A stretch of DNA of 64,000 nt from positions 4,227,001 to 4,291,000 of the forward strand of contig NZ_JBBOXF010000001.1 in assembly GCF_038007465.1 (NCBI RefSeq), written 5' to 3'. Both the position numbers and the translations under genes were made by a program. Origin of the DNA: Sporosarcina sp. FSL K6-1508. GTDB taxonomy: Bacteria; Bacillota; Bacilli; Bacillales_A; Planococcaceae. Position 1 is the first letter of the stretch. Every line of letters begins with the position of its first letter. Positions 9,457 to 19,355 of the stretch are shown here, piece by piece. The notes under the pieces are model-generated. The model searched no databases. It saw nothing but the letters and a program-made list of their open reading frames with translations, and was not told where the DNA came from.

Positions 9457-10203
9457 TTACATTACCATACCGCCGTCAACATGAATCGTTTGGCCTGTAA
9501 TATAAGCTGCGTCTTCCGATAAAAGGAATAAAACAGTACGCGCTACATCTTCAGGACTCCCGAGCTTACCAAGCGGGATTACAGCCAACATCTGCCCCTT
9601 CACTTCTTCGCTAAGCGCATCCGTCATATCCGTCGTAATGAAACCTGGCGCAACTGCATTGACGTTAATATTCCGCGAAGCAAGTTCTTTTGCAGCAGTC
9701 TTTGTAAAACCAATGACACCCGCTTTCGCTGCGACATAGTTTGCTTGTCCAGGATTTCCTGAAACTCCGACAATGGATGCAACGTTGACGATTCTGCCTT
9801 CACGTTGTCTCATCATTTGTCGTGTAACACCTTTTGTACAAAGGAAGACACCTTTTAAGTTGATGTTAATCACATCGTCCCACTCGTCTTCTTTCATACG
9901 CATAAGCAAATTATCTCTCGTAATTCCCGCATTGTTGACAAGGATATCAACTCGCTCAAAAGCCTCTACTGTTTTATCTACCATATTTTTAACGCTGTCA
10001 GCATCGGAAACGTCTGCCTGAATAGCGAATGCTTCACCGCCAGATTCCTTAATCTGCTTAACAACTTCATCTGCTTTATCTTTACTTCCACTATAGTTCA
10101 CCGCAACACGAGCGCCTTCTTTACCAAGAAGCAGTGCGATTTCACGGCCAATTCCGCGTGACGCCCCTGTGACGATTGCGGATTTCCCTTCAAATCTGAC
10201 CAT
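9457..10203 (-). CDS. fabG: 3-oxoacyl-ACP reductase FabG
   Basis: A 248-residue short-chain dehydrogenase that reduces 3-ketoacyl-ACP with NADPH in fatty-acid elongation. It has the nucleotide-binding TGASRGIG (12-19), NNAG, the catalytic Ser in NVASIVG and the YVAAK pair, and ends with GGMVM. The ATG at 10203 overlaps the fabD stop (TAATG); an in-frame GTG nine bases earlier is less well placed relative to the AAAGGG site. It is part of the fapR-plsX-fabD-fabG operon under FapR control. Confidence 0.97.
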   Translation of the reverse strand: MVRFEGKSAIVTGASRGIGREIALLLGKEGARVAVNYSGSKDKADEVVKQIKESGGEAFAIQADVSDADSVKNMVDKTVEAFERVDILVNNAGITRDNLLMRMKEDEWDDVININLKGVFLCTKGVTRQMMRQREGRIVNVASIVGVSGNPGQANYVAAKAGVIGFTKTAAKELASRNINVNAVAPGFITTDMTDALSEEVKGQMLAVIPLGKLGSPEDVARTVLFLLSEDAAYITGQTIHVDGGMVM

Positions 10204-11147
10204 TACGACCACCCTTTCGAAGCTTCGATTACAGTTTGTAATGTCTCTTCATCATAGACTGGGAATACTGTTGCACTCCGGTCAATCTTTTTAATAAGAC
10301 CACTCAATACTTTGCCTGGCCCACATTCAATGAAATGCGTGACACCAAGATCAAGCAATGTGCGTACAGAATCTTCCCATAGTACTGGGGAATAAAGTTG
10401 GTCAACAAGAAAGCCCTTTATTTCATCACGATTGTTGACGACTGAAGCATTCACATTGGCAACAACAGGAATAGTTGCATCCTCCATCTCCACCTCATCA
10501 AGTGCTGCACGCAATTCCTCCGCAGCAGGTTTCATAAGTGAAGAGTGGAACGGCCCACTTACATCGAGTGGTATCGCTCTTTTCGCACCTGCTTCTTTTA
10601 GTAGGATACAGGCTTTCTCGACACCTGTTTTCGTTCCTGAAATAACGATTTGCCCCGGACAATTCAAATTGGCCGGTTGAACAGCAAAACCCTCTGCGGT
10701 AATGGTATCCGTTACTTCTTTCAGCTTTTGTCCATCAAGCCCAAGAATCGCTGCCATCGCACCTTCACCCGCGGGCACCGCTTCATTCATATACAAGCCG
10801 CGTTTATGAACAACAGACACACCATCCTCAAACGACATAACACCGGAAGCAACAAGTGCTGTGTACTCTCCAAGACTATGTCCCGCAGTAAAGTCAGGTA
10901 TAATACCTTCGTCATCCAAGCGCGAAGCAATCATTGTTCCAATAGTGAGAAGTGCAGGCTGCGCATTGTAGGTTAGCGTCAGCTCATCTTGAGGTCCTTC
11001 TAGAATTAATTGACTAAGCGGGAATTCAAGTACGCGATCTGCTTGTTCTAAGAATTGCTTACTTTTTTCATGCGTTTCCGCGAATTCTTTTCCCATACCA
11101 ACCGATTGGGAACCTTGTCCCGGGAAAATGAATGCAATCTTCGTCAT
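10203..11147 (-). CDS. fabD: Malonyl-CoA:ACP transacylase FabD
   Basis: A 314-residue transacylase that moves malonyl from CoA to ACP. The N-terminal PGQGSQ motif, the catalytic Ser91 in GHSLGEY and the His in GPFHSSLM are present. It overlaps plsX by four bases (ATGA) and fabG by one, so the genes are translationally coupled. Its length is normal for the family. Confidence 0.97.
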   Translation of the reverse strand: MTKIAFIFPGQGSQSVGMGKEFAETHEKSKQFLEQADRVLEFPLSQLILEGPQDELTLTYNAQPALLTIGTMIASRLDDEGIIPDFTAGHSLGEYTALVASGVMSFEDGVSVVHKRGLYMNEAVPAGEGAMAAILGLDGQKLKEVTDTITAEGFAVQPANLNCPGQIVISGTKTGVEKACILLKEAGAKRAIPLDVSGPFHSSLMKPAAEELRAALDEVEMEDATIPVVANVNASVVNNRDEIKGFLVDQLYSPVLWEDSVRTLLDLGVTHFIECGPGKVLSGLIKKIDRSATVFPVYDEETLQTVIEASKGWS

Positions 11148-12136
11148 CGGGTCTCCGCCTTTCCTACCGTTTCACGGATTGTTCCGCAAACGTCATACTG
11201 AACCATCGTTCGGGCTTGCCGGACGGCATTTAATATAGCATTTGCGTTTGAAGAACCATGTGCTTTGATAACGGGCGAATTCAATCCAAATAACCCTGCC
11301 CCACCATATTCCGTGTAATCCATTTTGTTCTTCAATCCACGCAAGTCATCTTTCACGAGTGCAGCAGACAGTTTTGATTTCAATGATGCGCCAAATACTT
11401 CCTTCAGCATTGAAAAGAAAGCCGATGCAGTCCCTTCAATCGTTTTAAGTACCATATTGCCCGTGAAACCGTCTGTAATGACGACGTCCGCCACTCCCGT
11501 TAATAAATCGCGTGATTCAACATTACCAATAAAATTGATTGGCGCTTTCGAAAGCAAGTCAAAAGCAGTTTTTGTCAATTCGTTCCCTTTTCCTTCTTCT
11601 GTTCCAATATTTAATAAGCCGACGCGCGGATTTTCGAGGCCTCGCACCTTCTCAGCGTAAATGCTACCCATTATCGCATATTGTTCAAGGTGAGAAGGTT
11701 TCGCATCCGCATTTGCTCCCATGTCCAACATGACAAAACCTTTTCCATCAATTGTAGGAAGAGTCGGTGCCAGAGCAGGTCGTTCAATACCGTTAATACG
11801 GCCTACGATGAACAAGCCAGCCGCCATAAGTGCACCGGTGTTACCTGCCGATACACAAGCTGAAGCCTCTCCCTCTTTAACCGCTTGGGCCATCTTCACC
11901 ATAGAAGCGTCTTTTTTTCGGCGAACAGCACGAACGGGTTCATCATCAGGTTCAATTTTTTCTGTACAGTGAATAACTTTTAACCGGCTATGCTCCTTTA
12001 GAAAAGGCCCCATTGCCTGTTCATCACCATAAATATGTATGTTTATATCATTGAATTCAGCCAGGCTTTCAAGCGCGCCGGCAATAATTTCACCAGGCGC
12101 ATGATCTCCGCCCATTCCATCTACAGCTATGATCAT
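11144..12136 (-). CDS. plsX: Phosphate acyltransferase PlsX
   Basis: A 330-residue PlsX, which makes acyl-phosphate from acyl-ACP for PlsY in phosphatidic-acid synthesis. It has the family start [14 protein letters not shown] and the conserved [12 protein letters not shown] and ITDGFTGN segments. It overlaps fapR and fabD by four bases on either side. The FapR operator upstream of fapR controls it. Confidence 0.97.
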   Translation of the reverse strand: MIIAVDGMGGDHAPGEIIAGALESLAEFNDINIHIYGDEQAMGPFLKEHSRLKVIHCTEKIEPDDEPVRAVRRKKDASMVKMAQAVKEGEASACVSAGNTGALMAAGLFIVGRINGIERPALAPTLPTIDGKGFVMLDMGANADAKPSHLEQYAIMGSIYAEKVRGLENPRVGLLNIGTEEGKGNELTKTAFDLLSKAPINFIGNVESRDLLTGVADVVITDGFTGNMVLKTIEGTASAFFSMLKEVFGASLKSKLSAALVKDDLRGLKNKMDYTEYGGAGLFGLNSPVIKAHGSSNANAILNAVRQARTMVQYDVCGTIRETVGKAETR

Positions 12137-12717
12137 TTCAATTCCCCCTGCTTCCTATCAGTCGTCCGGTACATGTGAAACTCGCCTCGGAATACAGTCT
12201 CGTCATTGACCGTCGATTTGACCTCGACTAACGTTCGCTTCTCTCCAAGACTCTCTTTCTTCACTTCGGCACGCGCCACCACTCTGTCCCCTGCTTTCAC
12301 CGGTTTCAGAAAATCGAGGGTCGACTTTACAGTTAATGCAAGATCGTCATTCATAACAGCAACGGCAAGCGAGTTCGCTTGAGCAAAAAGATGATGCCCG
12401 CGGGCAATACCGTTACGCTGAAAGACATGGTCTTCAGTCACATCGAAGATCGACAGAGCTCTTTTATCGAGTTCCATATCGACAATATCCCCAAAGACTT
12501 CGTCAGAATGAAGTGATTTCACTTCCTCTTTCATCGTTCGGGAAGCAACCGTTTTCAACCGTTCCCGCAGTTCGGGAATTCCACGCTCAAGCCTATCCAA
12601 CCGTATCGTTTGGACACTTACAGTAAAATGTTCCGACAATTCCTCATCTGTCAGAAACGGATTTTCTTCAAGCAACATTCCAAGCAGTCGTTGCCTTTCC
12701 TTTTTAGGCACTCTCAA
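12133..12717 (-). CDS. fapR: Fatty-acid biosynthesis repressor FapR
   Basis: A 194-residue repressor with an N-terminal DeoR-like helix-turn-helix (about 20-55, [22 protein letters not shown]) and a C-terminal hot-dog domain (about 95-185) that binds malonyl-CoA. It represses lipid-synthesis genes until malonyl-CoA rises. An operator matching the FapR consensus lies 17 bases upstream of its own start, so the operon is autoregulated. It is the first gene of fapR-plsX-fabD-fabG. Confidence 0.96.
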   Translation of the reverse strand: MRVPKKERQRLLGMLLEENPFLTDEELSEHFTVSVQTIRLDRLERGIPELRERLKTVASRTMKEEVKSLHSDEVFGDIVDMELDKRALSIFDVTEDHVFQRNGIARGHHLFAQANSLAVAVMNDDLALTVKSTLDFLKPVKAGDRVVARAEVKKESLGEKRTLVEVKSTVNDETVFRGEFHMYRTTDRKQGELK

Positions 12718-12733
12718 TCATTTCACCTTCCGG

Positions 12734-12752
12734 ATTAGCACTTGGTACTAAT
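12734..12752 (-). promoter_or_regulatory. FapR operator
   Basis: The minus strand reads ATTAGTACCAAGTGCTAAT, a near-perfect dyad matching the known FapR box. It lies just downstream of the -10 and covers the likely transcription start of fapR. Confidence 0.85.
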
Positions 12753-12755
12753 AGC

Positions 12756-12784
12756 AGTATATAAAAATAAAAAAAAGAATGCAA
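12756..12784 (-). promoter_or_regulatory. SigA-type promoter of the fapR-plsX-fabD-fabG operon
   Basis: Minus strand: -35 TTGCAT at 12779-12784, a 17-base T-rich spacer and -10 TATACT at 12756-12761. The FapR box begins four bases downstream of the -10. A family 1 repeat starts only a few bases upstream of the -35. Confidence 0.85.
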
Positions 12785-12787
12785 GCA

Positions 12788-13157
12788 TAGAAATGCGGAA
12801 GCGCCTGTTTAGCCCCGAAAAGCGCTGGAAGGCTTGTGATCAAGGCGTACTTTGCCTTGATCAGCAAGACTGAAGCGTCTCGAGGGGCTAGGCGCTGGAG
12901 CTAGACAGCACTGAAATGCGGAAGGCGTCGTTTAGCCCCGACAAGCGCTGGAAGACCGCAGGTAAAAGGCGCTCTTTGCCTTTTACCCTGTGGACTGAAG
13001 CGTCTCGAGGGGCTAGGCGCTGAAGCTAGACAGCACTGAAATGCGGAGACGACCGTTTTTAAGGAACGCAACCTAAGTTCGCCACGTCCTGTGGCAACTA
13101 GGAGGGATACTAGTTCTATCCCTCCCCGCACTATGACCTACATCCTTCCTGTAGGCC
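12788..13157. repeat. Three tandem family 1 hairpin copies between fapR and recG
   Basis: Copies start near 12790, 12908 and 13035. The first two are near-identical, with 'tagccccga' pairing to 'tcgaggggcta' and different apical stems (ATCAAGGC/GCCTTGAT and GGTAAAAGGC/GCCTTTTACC). The third is a partial copy carrying the nested module with 'ccacgtcctgtgg' and 'ggaggga...tccctcc' seen also at 27880-27930 and 63420-63515. No gene is inside. Confidence 0.85.
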
Positions 13158-15206
13158 TCAATCAATCCTATCACCACTAAGCGCACCGGAATGTTCAAGA
13201 TGCGACCTCAGAATACCGTATTCGGGATCCTCCCAGAAATGACGGGATTCCAACAATCTTTCTGCATCTTTCCTTGCCGTTTCAAGCGCCCTGTAATCAT
13301 GAACAGGATCCGCCACTTTAAACTCCGGCATCCCGCTTTGCTTTTTCCCGAAAAAGTCGCCTGCGCCTCTTAATTCAAGATCCTTTTCTGCCAAAACAAA
13401 CCCGTCATTCGTTTCAGTCATCGTCTGCATACGCTCTTTACCTTCTTCTGTCTTCGGATCAGCAAGCAAGACGCAATACGATTGCTCAGCTCCCCGCCCT
13501 ACACGCCCTCTTAGCTGATGAAGCTGAGCTAGTCCAAATCGCGTCGCGTCATAAATTAACATGAAAGTCGCATTTGGTACGTTGACGCCAACTTCAACAA
13601 CGGTTGTTGAAACGAGAATATCGATTTTACCCTCGCTGAAGTCACGCATAATGGCATCTTTATCGTCCGAATGAAGACGGCCGTGCATGAGACCCACTGT
13701 ATACTCGCCACTAAAATGAGTGGAAAGCTGACTATGGACATCCACCGCGTTCTGAACATCCAATTTGTCTGACTCCTCGATTAATGGACAAATAACATAT
13801 GCCTGACGCCCTGCACTTAATTCCTTTTCCATCTTCCGCAAAACGGGAAGGAGGGAATCCTCTTTCAACCAATGTGTTTCGATGAGTTTCCTGCCTGCCG
13901 GCAATTCATCGAGTATGGAGACATCCATCTCGCCAAATGCGGTGATGGCAAGCGTCCGCGGAATCGGAGTTGCGGTCATGAATAGGACATCGGGATTCAA
14001 CCCTTTATCCCTTAAAACACGACGTTGTTCGACACCGAATCGATGCTGTTCATCCGTAATGACTAATCCAGGATTTTTGAAGATGACATCAGGCTGAATG
14101 AGGGCGTGCGTACCGATAAGCAAATCCACTTCACCTGACGCAAGTTTTTCAAGCAAATCCCTTCTCGCCTTCGCCTTTGTCGAGCCTGCAAGGAAAGCAA
14201 CGCTAATACCATGCGGTTCAAGCCATTCCGCAAGCGTGACGGCATGTTGTTCAGCTAGAATTTCTGTTGGCGCCATAAGAGCACCCTGAAACCCTGCCGT
14301 AATAGCTGCATACAAAGCAATTGCCGCAACAACCGTCTTACCCGAACCGACATCCCCTTGAAGGAGGCGGTTCATCCGAGTCGAACTTTTCAGTTCCGCA
14401 CACAATTCATTGACAACCCGCTTTTGAGCCCCTGTCAATTCGAATGGCAATGCCGTAATGAAAGTCTTCACCTTTGAAAGGTCATAGTCGATCGCTACAC
14501 CTTTCTCTGCTTCTTTACGCGCTTTTTTCATCCCAAGCATTTTCAGCTGAAACATGAGAAGTTCCTCATAGACAAAGCGTCTTCTCGCATGTTTTACATC
14601 TTCAGGACTTGTCGGAAAATGAATCATTTCGAGACCATTTTCGATTCCAGGCAATCGATAGACTTCGCGAATGTCAGCAGGAAGAGATTCTATATGCTGG
14701 CCGATAGCCGCATCTAATGCACTCCGCATGAAGCGCCGAAATGTCTTCTGATGCATTACACCTTTCAAACTGTATACAGGTTCAAAATCGGCTTGGTCCG
14801 TTTTCGGACCGTCCTTAAAGTTGCTCACATTGATGACTTGTCTGCCTCGGTCCCATTTCCCGGTAACTGTGACAACCGTCCCAAGTGATAAACGATCTTT
14901 CAAGTAATGTTGATTGAAAAAAACCGCCTTCACAAGATGCCTTCCGGCAAGAAGACGGATTTGTAAACGTGATCTATTTTTCCCTAGAAAAAGAACGGAA
15001 GGTTCACTTTCTACCCTTCCTTCAATTGTAACTCGTTCATTATGCGGGGTTTCAGTCAAATCTTTTAATCTGAAATCCTCATGACGATACGGGAACGTCA
15101 TGAAGAGGTCTTGAAGCGTTGAAATTCCAAGTGCCTCAAGCTGTTCACCGGCTGCTTTCCCGACTCCTTTTATTGTCGTGACGGAATCATGAATTGACAG
15201 TGTCAC
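13158..15206 (-). CDS. recG: ATP-dependent DNA helicase RecG
   Basis: A 682-residue helicase of normal length that remodels stalled forks and Holliday junctions. An N-terminal wedge/OB-fold domain covers about residues 1-160. A superfamily 2 motor follows, with Walker A GDVGSGKTV, the DEQH box, TATPIPRT, and the C-terminal QLRGRVGRG motif. The frame opens with GTG at 15206, overlapping the end of sdaAA by 20 bases, with an AAGG site at good distance. It is followed directly by a repeat array rather than by fapR. Confidence 0.96.
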   Translation of the reverse strand: MTLSIHDSVTTIKGVGKAAGEQLEALGISTLQDLFMTFPYRHEDFRLKDLTETPHNERVTIEGRVESEPSVLFLGKNRSRLQIRLLAGRHLVKAVFFNQHYLKDRLSLGTVVTVTGKWDRGRQVINVSNFKDGPKTDQADFEPVYSLKGVMHQKTFRRFMRSALDAAIGQHIESLPADIREVYRLPGIENGLEMIHFPTSPEDVKHARRRFVYEELLMFQLKMLGMKKARKEAEKGVAIDYDLSKVKTFITALPFELTGAQKRVVNELCAELKSSTRMNRLLQGDVGSGKTVVAAIALYAAITAGFQGALMAPTEILAEQHAVTLAEWLEPHGISVAFLAGSTKAKARRDLLEKLASGEVDLLIGTHALIQPDVIFKNPGLVITDEQHRFGVEQRRVLRDKGLNPDVLFMTATPIPRTLAITAFGEMDVSILDELPAGRKLIETHWLKEDSLLPVLRKMEKELSAGRQAYVICPLIEESDKLDVQNAVDVHSQLSTHFSGEYTVGLMHGRLHSDDKDAIMRDFSEGKIDILVSTTVVEVGVNVPNATFMLIYDATRFGLAQLHQLRGRVGRGAEQSYCVLLADPKTEEGKERMQTMTETNDGFVLAEKDLELRGAGDFFGKKQSGMPEFKVADPVHDYRALETARKDAERLLESRHFWEDPEYGILRSHLEHSGALSGDRID

Positions 15207-16095
15207 TATCTACCTTATCCTTACCGAAGATTTTTGCTTCAAGCGCTTTTCCGGTTGGCGTAGCAGCCAACCCGCCTTTGGCCGTTTCCCGTAGTGCTGA
15301 AGGCATCGACTTACCTATTTTATGCATCGCTTCGATCACTTCATCTGTCGGGATACGGCTGACCACACCCGCCAGTGCCATGTCTGCGCCAACAAGCGCT
15401 TTTGCCGCACCCATGGCATTTCTTTTCACACACGGCACTTCAACAAGACCGGCAACTGGATCACAGACAAGACCAAGCATGTTTTTCATGACGATGGAAA
15501 ATGCCTCTGCACTCTGTTGCGGAGTTCCGCCTGCCATTTCAACAATTGCCGCCGCAGCCATAGAACCGGCTGATCCTGTTTCTGCTTGGCATCCGCCTGC
15601 AGCTCCTGATATCGACGCATTATTCGCAACAACAAAACCAAAGGCTCCTGAGGTAAACAGATAATTAATCATCTGCTCACGTGTAGGATTCAATTTGTTT
15701 TTCACCGCAAATAGAGTACCTGGCACGATACCTGCTGCACCGGCTGTCGGTGTCGCGCAAATCGTTCCCATTGCCGCGTTCACTTCATTCGTAGCGACTG
15801 CTTTACTGACGGCATCCATGACTACATCTCCGCAGAGGGATTTCCCTGTCGCCATATAGTTTTGAATAAGAACTGCATCGCCACCCGTAAGTCCCGATGC
15901 CGAATGCACTCCCTCCAATCCTCTTTCGACTGCTTTTTCCATCACGGTCAAGTTGTTATCCATCTGTGCGATGATTTCTTCCCTAGAGCGTTTTGTCAGC
16001 AGTACTTCTTGCTCAATCATGATTTCTGAGATAGGTTTGTTCTGCGACTCGGCAAGTGCAACAAGTTCTTTAACATTACTGAATAAAACGTCCAT
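15187..16095 (-). CDS. sdaAA: L-serine dehydratase, alpha subunit
   Basis: A 302-residue iron-sulfur L-serine deaminase subunit, turning serine into pyruvate and ammonia. The SDH alpha domain has cysteines in ICATPTAGAAG, GGCQAETGSAG and LVCDPVAGLVEVPC, consistent with ligands of the 4Fe-4S cluster. The partner subunit is encoded by the next gene upstream, 27 bp away, as in the two-chain Bacillus enzyme. Its last codons overlap recG. Confidence 0.96.
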   Translation of the reverse strand: MDVLFSNVKELVALAESQNKPISEIMIEQEVLLTKRSREEIIAQMDNNLTVMEKAVERGLEGVHSASGLTGGDAVLIQNYMATGKSLCGDVVMDAVSKAVATNEVNAAMGTICATPTAGAAGIVPGTLFAVKNKLNPTREQMINYLFTSGAFGFVVANNASISGAAGGCQAETGSAGSMAAAAIVEMAGGTPQQSAEAFSIVMKNMLGLVCDPVAGLVEVPCVKRNAMGAAKALVGADMALAGVVSRIPTDEVIEAMHKIGKSMPSALRETAKGGLAATPTGKALEAKIFGKDKVDSDTVNS

Positions 16096-16122
16096 CTATG
16101 TTTTCCTCCTATATATTGCCCT

Positions 16123-16785
16123 TTAGTTTGCCAGTGTTGAAACTTGCGTTACATTTGGCAATGCTTCTAGCTCATTAATAAGCGCGTCATCGATCATTTG
16201 GTCGACCTCAATCACCATAAGGGCCATGTCCCCTTTTTCTTTTCGATCAACTTCCATATGTGCGATATTTATGTTCAGTTTTGCAATCGCGTTGGAAACG
16301 CTTGCAATAACACCTGAACGGTCATTATGAACAATAAGTAGTGCCGGGTAATGCCCCGATAACCTTAACGGAAACCCATTAAGCTCCACAACTTCCATCG
16401 TTCCACCACCTATAGAAATCCCAGTCAGCTCCATAACGCCCTCACTGTCGCCGATCACAAGACGGGCCGTGTTCGGATGTACCGCCTCTTCCTCTTCGGG
16501 GATAAATTCATAAGTCAATCCAAGCCGTTCAGCATCAGCAAATGCGGATTTAATGCGTTCGTCAAATGTATCATAATCTAATAATCCTCCAATAATTGCA
16601 ACGTCCGTCCCGTGTCCTTTATACGTTTCTGCAAAAGAACCATAAAGATGAACGCGGGCCCATTCTGGTTGTCTGCCAAAAAGTGTCCGTGCAACACGGC
16701 CTATTCTCGCAGCGCCGGCAGTATGTGAAGATGATGGACCTATCATAACTGGCCCAATAATATCGAAAACTGATCTGAATTTCAT
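16123..16785 (-). CDS. sdaAB: L-serine dehydratase, beta subunit
   Basis: A 220-residue beta subunit with the N-terminal domain (FDIIGPVMIGPSSSHTAGAARI, residues about 6-27) and a C-terminal ACT domain (about 148-220). ACT domains commonly bind the amino-acid ligand. The ATG at 16785 follows GGGGG eight bases upstream; an in-frame GTG two codons earlier is too close to that site. Its own promoter lies at 16824-16852, so sdaAB-sdaAA form a unit, probably running on into recG. Confidence 0.96.
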   Translation of the reverse strand: MKFRSVFDIIGPVMIGPSSSHTAGAARIGRVARTLFGRQPEWARVHLYGSFAETYKGHGTDVAIIGGLLDYDTFDERIKSAFADAERLGLTYEFIPEEEEAVHPNTARLVIGDSEGVMELTGISIGGGTMEVVELNGFPLRLSGHYPALLIVHNDRSGVIASVSNAIAKLNINIAHMEVDRKEKGDMALMVIEVDQMIDDALINELEALPNVTQVSTLAN

Positions 16786-16823
16786 AAACACTACCCCCTT
16801 TTAATAAGCACGTACTAGTATTC

Positions 16824-16852
16824 ATTTTACATGAGATGTGCTTTAAAGACAA
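16824..16852 (-). promoter_or_regulatory. SigA-type promoter of sdaAB-sdaAA
   Basis: Minus strand: -35 TTGTCT at 16847-16852, a 17-base spacer and -10 TAAAAT at 16824-16829. Confidence 0.7.
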
Positions 16853-16876
16853 AAAATGTTGTTCCTCGTCAACGCA

Positions 16877-16914
16877 AGTAAAAAGCAGTGCGGCTTTCTA
16901 CAGACGCACTGCTC
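16877..16914 (-). terminator. Terminator after fakA
   Basis: Minus strand: AGCAGTGCG pairs with CGCACTGCT, followed by TTTTT. It separates the Asp23-fakA unit from sdaAB. Confidence 0.8.
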
Positions 16915-16923
16915 GTTACTTGT

Positions 16924-18591
16924 TTATTCTACTGAAATGATATAGGGATACAACGGTTGTTTTCCGTTATAAAGTTCTACTTCGGTGTGATCGAAGTTAT
17001 TCTCAACATAACTTGCCATGGAAGATGCTTCTTCTTCACTGACATCTTCGCCATATATAATTGTAACGATTTCGTCATCTGCATCGATAAGTGTATTCAA
17101 AAGTGTTTTCATGACATTTTCCAGTGAAGGTGCAGATGTGACAATCTTACCACCTGAAATTCCCATAAAATCATCTTTTGTGATTTCAACGCCGTCAATC
17201 GACGTGTCTCTTACCGCATGAGTAACTTGTCCAGTTTTTACGAATGATGCTGCCTCCGTCATCGCAGCGACATTTACACTTACTTCGGCTTCCGGGTTGA
17301 AAGCAAGTATGGCAGCAAGTCCTTCAGGAACTGTTTTTGTAGGGACAACAGCAGCTTCGATGCCAACGATCTCGGCTGCTTGCTGTGCAGCCATAATGAT
17401 ATTTTTATTATTCGGTAAAATGAGAACTCGTTCTGCGCCGACTTCTTCAATCGCCTTGACAATATCTTCTGTCGACGGGTTCATCGTCTGCCCGCCTTCA
17501 ATGACAGCAGAGGCGCCAACGCTTTTCAATAAGTTGGAAATCCCAGCTCCCATTGCAACTGTTACTACCGCATAAGGATGTTTAACTGCTTCTTTTTTCG
17601 TCGCGTTTTGTACGGAATGATCTTCTCCGACGATTTCAAGATGTTGCTGACGCATATTTTCAATTTTGATTTTTATAAGAGAACCAAATCTTTGACCGTA
17701 ACTAAGTGCGTCTCCTGGTTCTTCTGTATGGATATGTACTTTGGCAACTTCATCATCGGAAATGACCAGAAGGGAATCACCGAAGCGGCTCAATTCTTGC
17801 CGGAAACCAGATTCGTCATAAGGATTCATTTTCAGTTTATCCTCTTCGAACTTCACCATGAATTCCGTACAATAACCAAATTCGATATCTTCCGTATTCA
17901 TGAACCCTTGGATAGTGCGATGATGCTCCGCGCTCACTAAATCGTCCATTGACTTGACGATCGTTCTTTCCGGCAGTTCTTCACCTTTCAAGGAAGCCAA
18001 GAAACCCTCATAAACATAAACAAGACCCTGTCCACCGCTATCAACGACCCCAACTTCCTTCAAGACCGCCAATAAGTCTGGTGTACGCTCAAGTGATGCT
18101 TTTGCTTCTTGTACTACCGCTTCCATGACCTCAATAATGTCATCCGTCGACTCAGCTTTTTTAACGCCTATGTTAGATGCATCTTTAGCAACAGTCAAAA
18201 TTGTTCCTTCGACAGGCTTCATAACAGCTTTATAAGCCGTTTCAACACCATATTTCAATGCATCAGCGAATTTCACACCATCAACTGTTGCCTCGTCTTC
18301 AATCGCTTTTCCGAAACCGCGGAATAACTGCGAAAGGATAACGCCTGAATTACCGCGTGCCCCCATCAGCAAACCTTTCGATAATGCTTGTGCAGTATGA
18401 CCAATGTGAGCAACGGCATTTTCTTCTGTTTCTTTCGCACCTGAAGTCATCGATAAATTCATGTTTGTACCGGTATCACCGTCTGGTACAGGAAAAACGT
18501 TTAGTGAATCGACATAATCGGCATTTTGATAAAGATGATGGGCACCCAACTTTATCATTTCAGCAAATTTCAAACCATCTATGGTTTTCAT
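16924..18591 (-). CDS. fakA: Fatty acid kinase catalytic subunit FakA (YloV, DAK/DhaL family)
   Basis: A 555-residue protein. The DhaL-type ATP-binding domain (about 1-200) has VPDGDTGTNM (35-44) as the metal/nucleotide motif and GARGNSGVILSQ. A middle domain and a C-terminal DegV-like fold follow. In Staphylococcus, FakA with a FakB carrier phosphorylates exogenous fatty acids for PlsY. B. subtilis YloV is the orthologue at the same locus. It lies 18 bp after the Asp23-family gene and ends in a clear terminator. Confidence 0.92.
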   Translation of the reverse strand: MKTIDGLKFAEMIKLGAHHLYQNADYVDSLNVFPVPDGDTGTNMNLSMTSGAKETEENAVAHIGHTAQALSKGLLMGARGNSGVILSQLFRGFGKAIEDEATVDGVKFADALKYGVETAYKAVMKPVEGTILTVAKDASNIGVKKAESTDDIIEVMEAVVQEAKASLERTPDLLAVLKEVGVVDSGGQGLVYVYEGFLASLKGEELPERTIVKSMDDLVSAEHHRTIQGFMNTEDIEFGYCTEFMVKFEEDKLKMNPYDESGFRQELSRFGDSLLVISDDEVAKVHIHTEEPGDALSYGQRFGSLIKIKIENMRQQHLEIVGEDHSVQNATKKEAVKHPYAVVTVAMGAGISNLLKSVGASAVIEGGQTMNPSTEDIVKAIEEVGAERVLILPNNKNIIMAAQQAAEIVGIEAAVVPTKTVPEGLAAILAFNPEAEVSVNVAAMTEAASFVKTGQVTHAVRDTSIDGVEITKDDFMGISGGKIVTSAPSLENVMKTLLNTLIDADDEIVTIIYGEDVSEEEASSMASYVENNFDHTEVELYNGKQPLYPYIISVE

Positions 18592-18609
18592 AGAAACTAT
18601 TTCCTCCTC

Positions 18610-18972
18610 TTACAGGTTCGTCACTCGGACTCCCTGGACAAAAATATTAACAGATTTTACAGTCATGCCGACTGTCTTTTTCAATGTATACTTCACTTTT
18701 GACTGTACTTGATAAGCGACTTCCGATATTTTTGTACCATATCCAACAATTACGTACATATCGATATGCGTATCATCACCAATATTGCGGACGATGACTC
18801 CCCGCGCAAAATTTTCTTTTCCAAGGATTTCGGTAAGGCCATCCCGGATCTGATGCCTTGAAGCCATTCCGACAATTCCATAACATTCGATTGCCGCTTC
18901 CCCAACCACTTGGGTGATGACATCATTTGTTATATCGATTTTGCCGTATTCGTTCTTCACTTCGATTGACAT
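18610..18972 (-). CDS. yloU: Asp23/Gls24 family envelope-stress protein (YloU)
   Basis: A 120-residue protein, essentially one Asp23 domain (IEVKNEYGKIDITNDVITQVVGEAAIE...). Family members are abundant cytoplasmic or membrane-tethered proteins linked to cell-envelope stress; the exact activity is unknown. The ATG at 18972 has a GGGGGG site upstream, and a longer frame starting ten codons earlier has none. It always neighbours yloV/fakA in Bacilli, as here. Confidence 0.92.
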   Translation of the reverse strand: MSIEVKNEYGKIDITNDVITQVVGEAAIECYGIVGMASRHQIRDGLTEILGKENFARGVIVRNIGDDTHIDMYVIVGYGTKISEVAYQVQSKVKYTLKKTVGMTVKSVNIFVQGVRVTNL

Positions 18973-19265
18973 GGTTTCGTCCCCCCAGCATCCTTTTTTC
19001 ACTTACCCCATTGTACTATACCTGTTATAATAATAAAAGAAAGCAATTCTAAGACCTTTCAATTACGCCTTTGCGTAATTGCGCCTAGATTACAGTTCGA
19101 GCCTGATCGATTTTAGCCAGAGTTCTACGATTCAGCAACAATTTGGACTCGGCGAAATGATAAGCACCGTTCGCATTTACCACTCCACTTGTAGGTGCGG
19201 AAGAATTCTGCTGAATAAAGTTAAAACGTGTAAAGGCATTTACCTTGAAAGATGTCACAAAAAAG
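18973..19265. other. Divergent intergenic region between yloU and rpmB
   Basis: About 290 bases without a supported gene. A small inverted repeat, CAATTACGC/GCGTAATTG, lies at 19061-19082. A 78-codon minus-strand frame at 19085-19321 has no ribosome site. A weak promoter-like TATAGT/TACAAT pair lies just upstream of yloU. Confidence 0.5.
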
Positions 19266-19294
19266 GTTGCAACGCGTTTCCTCATATGATACAT
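19266..19294 (+). promoter_or_regulatory. Probable promoter of rpmB
   Basis: Plus strand: -35 TTGCAA at 19266-19271, a 17-base spacer and -10 TACATT at 19289-19294, about 60 bases before the rpmB start. Confidence 0.5.
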
Positions 19295-19355
19295 TATTAT
19301 GGTATGCGAATAAAGAATCAAGTTACTTAATCATCGTTCGCAAGGAGGTACTATT

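Noticed and set aside
12901..13131. 76-codon minus-strand frame between recG and fapR
   Set aside because: It is made of family 1 repeat sequence without a ribosome site.
19085..19321. 78-codon minus-strand frame with a faint resemblance to gamma-type SASP (QQN and FAE segments)
   Set aside because: There is no ribosome site, no repeated SASP motif, and the similarity is a few residues only.
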